64,000 nucleotides of DNA from Sternotherus odoratus (lineage: Eukaryota > Chordata > Testudines > Kinosternidae). The stretch's first letter is position 1, and each line of letters starts with the position of its first letter. The notes beneath the pieces were generated by a model. That model did not search any database, was not told the DNA's origin, and worked only from the letters and a program-made list of their open reading frames with translations. The stretch is from assembly GCA_032164245.1 (NCBI GenBank), contig JAVMKO010000002.1:59119840-59183839 (forward strand). Reading direction: 5' to 3'. Below, one piece after another: positions 55,970 through 64,000 of the stretch. A program made the translations under genes and the position numbers.

Positions 55970-56051
55970 CAGATGTAGAAGAAAAGTCTCTTCCAGAGAA
56001 TCATACATGAGAGGTTGGAATATTGCAGGGAACAGTTGATTTAAAGTAAAT

Positions 56052-56071
56052 GAGAGAGAGAGAGAGAGAGA
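56052..56071. repeat. (GA)10 microsatellite
   Basis: Twenty bases of GA dinucleotides. Confidence 0.9.
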
Positions 56072-56345
56072 AATAAAATCAAACAATAAGCTACTATTAT
56101 CTATCAGAAGAGTTTTGTATAGAGATGGGATAAAAAGCAGAGGTGTCTGGATTAAGTTCTTGAGAGGATTCAGTATTTAAAATGGCCTGTAGAGAAAATA
56201 AATAGATTGCATACTTTTTTCTTTTTCTTCCTGATTACTAAGAAGGCGTAAGTGGGGTAACTTTACTTTAGGAACAAAACAATTGTGAATGGGGAGTAAG
56301 GGTTGTATATTTGTTTTTCACATTAGATATGTGATATCTCACTCA

Positions 56346-58016
56346 ATGCTTTTTATGTCTCTGTCTTCACGAACAAGGTCAGCTCCCAGATTACTGCACT
56401 GGGCAGCACAGTATGGGGAGGAGGTGACCAGCCCATTGTGGAAAAAGAAGTGGTTCAGGACTATTTAGAAAAACTGGACAAGCACAAGTCTAAGGGGCTG
56501 GATGCGCCACATCCGAGGGTGCTAAAGGAGTTAGCTGATGTGGTTGCAGAGCCACTGGCCATTATCTTTGAAAACTCATGGCGATTGGGAGAGGTCATTG
56601 GGAGATGACTGGAAAAAGGCTAATGTAGTGTCCATCTTTAAAAAAGGGAAGGAAGAGGATCTGAGGAACTACAGGCCAGTCAGCCTCACCTCAGTGCTTG
56701 GAAAGAAACATGGAGCCGGTTCTCAAGGAATTAATTCTGAAGCACTTAGAGGAGAGGGAAGTGATCAGGGACAGTCAGCATGGATTGAACAAAATCCAAA
56801 TAATGCCTGACTAACCTAATTGCCTTCTACAATGAGATAACTGGCTCTGTGGATGAGGGGAAAGCAGCGGATGTGTTATTCCTTGACTTTAGCAAAGCTT
56901 CTGATATGGTCTCCCTCGGTATTCTTGCCAGCAAGTTAAAGAAGTATGGGCTGGGTGAATGGACTATAAATTGGAGAGAAAGCTGGTTAGATTGTCAGGC
57001 TCAGTGGGTAGTGATCAATGGCTCTGTGGCTAGTTGGCATCTGGTGTCAAGTGGAGTGCCCCAAGTCTCAGTCCTGGGCCTGGGTTTGTTCAATATCTTC
57101 ATTTACAATCTGGAAGATGGCATGGATTACACCCTCAGCAAGTTTTCAGATGACACTAATTTGGGAGAAGTGGTAGATACACTGGAGGTTAGGTATAGGA
57201 TACAGAGAGACCTAGACAAATTAGAGGATTGGGCCAAAAAATATCTGATGAGGTTCAACAAGGACAAGTGCAGAGTCTTGCACTTAGGATGGAAGAATCC
57301 CATGCACTGCTACAGACTAGGGACCGAGCGGCTAGGCTGCAGTTCTGCAGAAAAGGATGTAGGGGTTACAGTGGATGAGAAGCTGGATATGAGTCAACAG
57401 TGTGCCCTTGTTGCCAAGAAGGCTAACATCATTTTGGGCTGTATAAGTAGGAACATTGCCAGAGAATTGAAGGATATGATCATTCCCTTCTATTTGGCAT
57501 TGGTGAGGCCTCATCTGGAGTACTGTGTCCAGTTTGGGGCCCCACGCTACAAGAAGGATGTGGAAAAATTAGAAAGATTACAGCGGAGGACAACAAAAAT
57601 GATTAGGAGACTGGAGCATGTGATTTATGAGGAGAGGCTGAGAGAACTGGGATTAGTTAGTCTGCAGAAGAGAAGAATGAGGGGGAATGTGATAGCTGCT
57701 TTCAATACCTGAAAGAGGGTTCCAAGGATGATGGATCTAGACTGTTCTCAGTGGTACCAGAGAACAGAACAAGGAGTAATGGTCTCAAGTGGCAGTGGAG
57801 AAGGTTTAGGTTGGGTATTAGGAATAACGTTTTCACTAGGAAGGTGGTGAAGCACTGGAATGGGTTACCTAGGGAGGTAGTGGACAAACCCCTGGCTGGG
57901 ATTATTTAGTTGAGATTGGTCCTGTCTGGAGCAGGGGGTTGGACTAGATGACCCTCCCCCCCCCCCCCCCCCCCGAGGTCCCTTCCAACCGTGATATTCC
58001 ATGATTCTATGATTTT
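56346..58016 (+). mobile_element. CR1 LINE, long 3' portion including most of the reverse transcriptase
   Basis: The conceptual product follows CR1 ORF2 across three frames: FTNKVSSQITALGS and DAPHPRVLKELADVVAEPL (56370-56570), KGKEEDLRNYRPVSLTSVLGK (about 56640-56705), then a 287-codon stretch (56849-57712). The 287-codon stretch has DEGKAADVLFLDFSKASD, VPQVSVLG (VPQGSVLG in active CR1) and the active site FSDD at 57143-57154 (FADD in active CR1), then the C-terminal QRRTTKMIRRLEH block. The 3' tail is GATGACCCT, a C tract, CTTCCAACCGTGATATT and CCATGATTCTATGATT. Substitutions at two RT motifs and frame breaks mean it is dead. Confidence 0.9.
57956..57974 (+). repeat. C19 homopolymer in the CR1 tail
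   Basis: Nineteen C in a row replace the normal CR1 text between GATGACCCT and GAGGTCCCTTCC. Confidence 0.9.
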
Positions 58017-58454
58017 GAACATCAGGTCTCAGGGAATTTTTGCCTTTCAAGATGACAGAAACGGTTTTAGATATCAGCACTGTTTAGCATAAAGGCAGTG
58101 CCCAGCCCTAGATTATCCTTGAACCATAAAAGTAACCCGCATACTTTTTTAAAAAATGGGCTTGTAGCATTTTTATCACTTATGATGTATGAAGAAGGCC
58201 TGAGCAGTTTCTTTTACTTTAGTACTTTACTTTACTTTTTGGATTCTTATACTGACCCTAGTTTTACTAGTTCTCCAGTTGCCAAAGAGTTTCCAGTGTG
58301 GACAAGCAGGACTTATGATTCACAGAACACCACAGTGTGTCAGAGGAGTTGCTCCTGTTACACCACAACAGGAGATGCAGTGAAATCTCTTTTCATTAGC
58401 AGGCCAGCTTGTGCCCCGAAAATAATAGCAAGGGACAGGCCCTGTTCTCAAGAG
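58017..58454. other. Unassigned DNA
   Basis: Part of a long open stretch (58098-58790) that also runs through the MITE below; not a gene. Confidence 0.45.
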
Positions 58455-58460
58455 AATGCG

Positions 58461-58583
58461 TTGGGTGACCAGCTGTCCCAATTTTATAGGGACAGTCCCG
58501 ACTTTTGGGTCTTTTTATTATATAGGCTCCATTATCCCCTGCCCCCTGTCCCGATTTTTCACACTTGCTGTCTGGTCACCCAA
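58461..58583. mobile_element. MITE (about 123 bp) with 12-bp inverted ends
   Basis: TTGGGTGACCAG (58461-58472) is exactly mirrored by CTGGTCACCCAA (58572-58583). The interior, with GTCCCAATTTTATAGGGACAG, is a fold-back. It is a common small element in turtle DNA. TSDs are unclear. Confidence 0.78.
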
Positions 58584-60199
58584 TGCAGGGTGTTGTGGGG
58601 GAGAGATTTCTTGCATATGCCACTGCACTGGCCTGCACTTTCTTCCAAAGGCCTGAAAAAAATCTGGCCTCAGATGTATTTTGAAACTGATTCTGTGTTT
58701 TCTGTATTGGTGATTCAGTGTTCGTTTTATTTGTGCTCACATCTCCAAAGTTCAGTGTGTAAAATCACTAAATGTAGCATTTCCCCTTAATATTGATTAT
58801 AACTGTGGTAAGAACTCCCTCTAGTGGGTTGCCTCAAAATTGCTTTATTTGTGGAGGGAAAAATAAACATAACTGAACTCACAAGTGTGTTAGTGGAAAC
58901 AGGGTCTTGTTTTTGTCAGTTCGTCTGGATATTCACAAAGATGGGGATAAATCCAGGACAGATGTGCTAGAACCTTGTATGATGTGATGACCCTCCGCAT
59001 TATTCTTTATAACTGTCACAAATCCTCCACAGGGAGTACATTAGGTGTGATAACCTAGCTTGAGTCACAGGGTCTTTTTGTTGAAGCAGATACTTGACCA
59101 TGTGAAAAGTGGGCTGCTTTATATCTACAGTAAGCATTTTGTGTTGAAGATCATTATGTTCCTTGCTGACATCACTGCTAACACACTGTGTGGCTCTTGC
59201 TTGTTTAACTAATCAAACAACCCTATTCATAATCCTGGATTCATCACTGGAAAAGAGCATATAATGGCCAATCATGAGTCTCACTTCAATTTAAACAAGG
59301 TGAGGTAATGAAAAAGATAACCCATTGTCCACGAGAAAGAAGAAGGGAAATCTCAGAAAGTCCAATGAGCCTGGAGATTAATGTTCAAGATGTATTTAGG
59401 AATAAGGGATTGCACTAGAAAGAACTTCCTTCCCCACCCACTACACATTCTCCTCCCCCACTTTTAAGCTTTCCAGCCATGCATCTAGCAGCCTATTCCC
59501 AGCATTCTACTAATAAGATATTCATTCCTGGCTTTTCTTAGTTGTAAGACTGGGACAATGACGTTGCACATAGGAAAGTAGCTAGCAGGCAAATATCCGA
59601 GAGGAAGGCTACTGTGTTTCCCAGTTAATGTTGCTTGGATTGCCCTTTTTAGGAAAAAAATTGGGAACCTGACTGGGAGCTGGAAAGAGAAAATAAAATT
59701 AACTGCAAGGAAAAAAAAGTAAAATAAAACACCACAACATCAATCAGTCAGTTCAGCAGCGTCAGTCCATTCAAATTAAAAGTAACAAAGTTACTGGTAT
59801 AGTCAGCCAGTCTGAACCTATGTGTTGGGCACACCTGGCATTAGATGAATTACTAAACCAATTGTTATCTCACAGCAGTGGATTGGGCAGGCAGTGGTGG
59901 ATAGAAAGAGAAATTTGCCCAAACAAGGAAGTTATACAAGTTCTTTCTCTGAACAAAAGCAAACTAATTAGAGAAATAGAAATGTGTGCAGTAAACCTAA
60001 CTCTAGGTAGCTACAGTCCACATTGCATCATATTATCCTATTGGGTAACTCAATCAGGAATGCACTCGGACTATCCCTATTATGTACCATTACCCCATGT
60101 ATAGCTGTGCACAGTTCAATAGAAACATGTGCTCTACTAGGCAGATGTAATAGTGATATTTAGCAGTTCTATAGCTATTTTTTTACATAGATCTCCTAA
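58584..60199. other. Unassigned DNA
   Basis: A 94-codon open frame at 59820-60104 has no motif. No repeat recognised. Confidence 0.45.
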
Positions 60200-60350
60200 A
60201 ATTTGGGTAAGCAATATTACCCCCATTTTACAGAGGGCACAGAGGTGAATGACTTACTGAAAACCATACTGGAAGTTAGGGTTGGGGAGAGAATTGAGGC
60301 TTGCTGCCTCTGGGAAGTCCCGTGCACTAGACACCATACTGCCAACACAA
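60200..60350 (-). repeat. MIR-like CORE-SINE, minus strand
   Basis: CCCCCATTTTACAGAGGGCACAGAGG, then GTGAATGACTTACTG and CACTAGACACCATACTGCC: the reversed form of the MIR-type SINE seen at 41362. Confidence 0.75.
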
Positions 60351-60768
60351 ATTCAGGATAGCCTGAACTCTATAGACATTGGAATGTAAACATGAAAGCT
60401 TTATTGATTTGCAGTGTCTAATCATAACACCAGTATTAATAGTTCATGACTAAAAATAATAACTAGTGTAACTGGGCTATTAATTACTTATGCCAAGTAT
60501 ATAAATATGTCAGAAATTATTCCTTGCAGTAGTTAATTGATCTAAACAGCAGCAATAATTTGGAAATCCTAAAATAAAACATTGCAATTTGTTCCTATTA
60601 CAAACAACAAAGATCCTAGGAAAATATGTAACCATTAATATAGAATCATCTCTTTGCAGGCAGAACTGGAAGTGATGTGCCTACAGTTAAGGTTGCCTGA
60701 CACTTTTCAATATGAGATTCTGTTTTCAGTTGTTTATAAGAGTTAAGGGTTTATCGCATTTATTTTTA
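60351..60768. other. Unassigned DNA
   Basis: Nothing recognised. Confidence 0.45.
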
Positions 60769-61662
60769 GTAAAAGTGAGAGACACGTCATGGGCCTCCAT
60801 GAATTTTTGTTTATTGCCCGTGGCCTGTCCCTGACACTTACGGTACTAAAAATAACTGTGACTAAATGGGGCTGAACCCCAGACCTGCTGCGCAGAGCTG
60901 GGGGTGGAGGAGGGATTGGTGGGTGGGGGAGAGATCCAGCAGCTCTGGAAGCTGTAGGGTCCCCAGCTGCCTGCCATATCTCAGAGCTGTGGGAGGCCAG
61001 GGTCAGCTCTTGCTTTTTTGCCACCCCAAGCCAAAAAAAAAAAGGGCAGCCAGATTGTGCAGCCCAAAGAATGGCTGAAATGCCACCCCTTAGAATGTGC
61101 CTCCCCAAGCACGTGCTTCCTTGTCTGGTGCCTGGAGCCGGCTCTGGTGGGGGCCACCCATGACAGCTCAGAGCTCCGGGCCAGCAGCCTGGAGTTTCAG
61201 GTCTCCACATTGCCTGTGGCTACTGAGAGTTATGGGCAACCCTGCCACTAAGCGGCTTGGAGCTCTGGGTCGCCCCATGGTGGCTGACAGCTTGGAGCTC
61301 TAGGGCTAGCGGTTCAGAGCCCACCACAGCAGCGAAGAGCTCTAGGAGTCCCCAGTGCATGTAGGGGCTCTGGGCAGGCACCTCAGAACTGCAGAGCTCC
61401 CCCATTGCCTGCAATGGCATGGAGCTGCAGGGACCTCATGCTGCCTGAAAGGGATTGGAGCTCTGCCCCCCCTCCCGTGGTGCGTCATAGCTCCAGGTCC
61501 CCTCATGGCAGCTAGGAGCTCCTGGGGTCCCCACTGTCCCTAGCAGTTAAGAGCTCCAAGGCTCCTGCTGGCTGACAGCTGCAGCCCAGCTGTCCTGAAC
61601 CTGAAGTGGAAAATATCACAGAGATCACTTAATTCTGTTACTTCCGTGACCTCTATGCCTTA
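60769..61662 (+). repeat. GC-rich dispersed repeat with terminal hairpin and internal tandem units
   Basis: The left edge has a hairpin, CACGTCATGGGCCTCCATGAA...GCCCGTGGCCTGTCCCTGAC, shared with 39800-40210 in reverse. The right edge is TCACAGAGATCACTTAATTC...TTCCGTGACCTC. Between about 61120 and 61600 a degenerate unit of roughly 45 bases (GGAGCTC...GG.TCCCC..TGGC.GCTGACAG) recurs about ten times. Open frames on both strands here are composition artefacts. Confidence 0.65.
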
Positions 61663-62955
61663 TTTTCAGGACTTCAATAGCTTGGGGTGAAAATTTCTAC
61701 ACTGCATTTCTGCCTCAGGTGGAATTTTTCTGGAAAACATCAGCAAAAACAGTTCTGCCATGTCCCAGAATAAGGCTGGGGGAAAAGAAGTTGTTTGCCC
61801 CTGTTAAAGAAAATCTATTTGCCAAGAAGCCCTGACACCCCTTTGTTTTGCAGCAGGGACTCAAAATTTGGCTGGAGCATTGCTCTGATGTCAGGATTTC
61901 CATTCCTGTGAAAATCTATCCTAATACAGCTAAAGTATAGGTCTCCGTATAATCTCACTTTGCACATGCTCAGTACAGGTTTGTTAGCGGTTGGAAGCTT
62001 AATTTTCTAAAGATTCCATCTGTACCGGGTGTTCTCTCATCCACACAACTCCTACATGCCAGTCTGAGGGCACATGCTCCATTCTCACAGAACAACTGAG
62101 CATGCTCCATCCCAGGGTGTCAGGGGCTGAGCAGGACTTTCCTAATGACTCTTGAGGGTCACTGTGCCATTGAGCACAGGAACTGAAAGCAAAGGGAGAT
62201 TCTCTCTCCTGGGCTCTCAACATTCCTGCTACTGGCACCCAGGCAGCAAAGGGTAAAGGAGGAAGCTAGTTACCACAAATGCAAATTGGTAAAGAGCTGG
62301 GGCAGGATGAGGGAGAGGTCAAAGACAGGATCTCCCAAGGGATGGTGATAGGAGCAGAGGGGAGGAGACAGACAACATTTGGGAATAGAACTTGGGGAGG
62401 CAAGTAACAGAAATGGGGGAAGGGATGGATAGGAGCAGATGGGGACAGGCAGGAAGGGCAGAGCCAGAAGGATTTTATAATCACTAAAGTACATTCCCCT
62501 CCAGAACCTCAACTTGAACCCAGATTTCATGAGTCTCAACATGCTTCAGCTATTAGCAAATATCTGAAGTTACTCAGAAAACTCAGGTGATAGAGGTTTT
62601 CTGTGGATTGAACTCTGGTGACAATATGGTTCAATGGGATTTTTATTTCAATTGCTTTCTTAAAAAATGTACTGAATGACATAAACAGACAAAGAAAAAG
62701 CAAACTAATGTTAAATAAAAACGTTAAGGTGGCAGAGTAAAACATTCAAACATTAGGAAATGCCAGAATTAAGGTTACCCATGTGATTATAATTTTGTCC
62801 CTTGTGCATATACATTACAATATAATCTTTCATTACTTGATCACTTGCTATTTCTTCCACGGGACCCCATTTAACATGCTATGTAAATGGTGTTTCCTCT
62901 GAAAAATCAAACCTTAGGAGTTTCAGGTTGGGAGTGCAGAATTAGTGGAAGATTT
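61663..62955. other. Unassigned DNA
   Basis: Stretches near 61690-61930 and 62000-62240 look like eroded repeats, but I cannot assign them. Purine-rich at about 62290-62470. Confidence 0.4.
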
Positions 62956-63110
62956 TTGACAGTTTGGGCTTTAATCTCCTTGTGCCTCTATTCCCAGTTT
63001 ATCAAATGGGATTATACTACCACACCACCTCACACAGGTGTTGAAAAGATAAATTTATTAATAGCGATGAAGCACTAAGATGCTGTAGTGATGAGCACCA
63101 TAGAAAATCC
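62956..63110 (+). repeat. MIR-like CORE-SINE fragment
   Basis: CTCCTTGTGCCTCTATTCCC, ATCAAATGGGATTATACTACC, then CACACAGGTGTTGAAAAGATAAA and GTAGTGATGAGCACCA follow the order of a MIR-type tail. Confidence 0.65.
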
Positions 63111-64000
63111 CATGAGGAAATTAATAACTTTGTATTTAGTGCAGGATTTGGATAGCATGCAGTAAATAAGGCATTGGCTCGCACTTGAATAATGATGATA
63201 AAAAGACTTAATGAACAGCTACCCAGTGAGCACTGTCTATCCTGTGCACAGAAAGAGGCAGGGGTCCTGTAGAAAAAATAGTATGTAATCATGAAATTAA
63301 AGATGGCACCATAATGCATACACACAAGGAGGCCAAATTAAAGTTGTATAGACAATCTAAATTCTGGTATCTCCTAAGATATAAGTGCTTGATTTTGAAG
63401 CCTGAATGCTCTTTTAATATACTGTAGTTTTCTGGCATGTAGTATAATTATAGTAATTAGAAACTAACTATGTCATCCAATCTATTTCAGTAAATACGCA
63501 AATCATTGCTTAAAATACACTTCCTAATATTTTGTTCGGGCCAATTTTAAAGCAAGGTTCTGCCCTCTGCACAGTCCATATTTATTTTGTCTCTGTGATT
63601 TCTGTATTAATTATCCTTAGCTTGTAAACAAAAAGGTGGGCTTTTTGTTGCTTTAGCTTTGGATTTGAAAACAAAGCTGGGTTCTTTACATCTCATGAAC
63701 GCTGTATAGCCACAAACCTTTCTGGTGAAGCTTAGGAGGAAGCTGAATCCTGTAATATTTTCAGCCTTATTGAAAGGTTTCAGGCAGACTACTTCTAATT
63801 AAGGTGTTACAAGAACAGAGAAAATAGCAAAATATGAGTCCATATGTGGAGGTACTTGGCTGAGATAAAAGTGAATTCAGTATAAATTAAATATATGGAA
63901 ATTAATGAATTCTGCTTATGGAATGTAGCCTTGTAATTTACTTATAGCTAATGTACACAAACTGCATGTTTGTTTCCCTCTAGTATTACTTTTATGAAAT
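63111..64000. other. Unassigned AT-rich DNA
   Basis: Nothing recognised to the right edge. Confidence 0.45.

Noticed and set aside
58098..58790. 230-codon plus-strand open frame
   Set aside because: It runs straight through a non-coding MITE (58461-58583). Nothing in the translation resembles a domain. Length alone is not enough.
60743..61543. Open frames up to 155 codons on both strands
   Set aside because: All fall in a GC-rich dispersed repeat with tandem units; the translation has no domain.
1..64000. CRISPR arrays, operons, prokaryotic signals
   Set aside because: No regularly spaced direct repeats. The content is vertebrate transposons, so these categories do not apply.
1..64000. Host protein-coding exons
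   Set aside because: I looked for open stretches bounded by splice signals with recognisable domains outside repeats and found none. Short exons of fewer than about 40 codons could still be missed without comparison to other species.

Overview
The window is nuclear DNA from a vertebrate, almost certainly a turtle (cryptodiran). The grounds are its dispersed repeats. It carries many CR1 LINE copies with the 3' ends typical of turtles, a tRNA-derived SINE matching the tortoise Pol III SINE family (11335-11520), MIR-like CORE-SINE fragments, and TG...CA long terminal repeats (LTRs) of kinds I associate with turtle genomes. I named families from memory of their consensus sequences; no database search was possible. 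I found no convincing host exon, rRNA gene or functional tRNA gene. The window reads as intergenic or deep-intronic DNA built from layered transposon insertions.

Layout. 1-3780: the 3' part of a gammaretrovirus-like endogenous provirus. It holds reverse transcriptase, a decayed RNase H region, integrase, a short env remnant, a polypurine tract and the 3' LTR, and it continues off the left edge. 3781-5146: a CR1 element into which that provirus inserted, and which was hit again by a solo LTR of the same family (4167-4693). 7069-7911: a GC-rich solo LTR with a 5-bp target-site duplication (TSD). 10872-12355: a CR1 copy carrying the tortoise SINE. 14861-15060 and 46086-46752: two copies of one LTR family. 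15900-31600: mostly unassigned AT-rich DNA with CR1 scraps, an LTR (19113-19568), a 45-bp micro-insertion (24533-24577), a MITE (29001-29290) and a Helitron-like element (29342-29925). 31942-32746: a solo LTR with a perfect 5-bp TSD. 36348-37247: a small fold-back element followed by a MITE nested in another MITE.

41043-49603 is the most structured part. It contains a hairpin element with a 13-bp TSD, two MIR-like SINEs, and a pair of long inverted repeat arms (42402-43118 and 48811-49603). Between the arms lie a minus-strand CR1 fragment, a hAT transposase relic, a 157-bp hAT MITE with 8-bp TSDs, an LTR with 4-bp TSDs and a reversed LTR fragment.

50250-58016 has another LTR, an RTE-like LINE on the minus strand split by a MITE, an ancient tandem duplication (52700-53290), a fold-back element and a long CR1 with a 19-base C tract. 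The last 6 kb holds a 119-bp MITE, MIR-like fragments and a GC-rich dispersed repeat with degenerate internal tandem units.

The elements do not form a pathway. What they offer is a relative chronology: several insertions interrupt older ones, and some of the TSDs are intact enough to fix the order of events. Every coding region seen is a decayed transposon or retrovirus gene.
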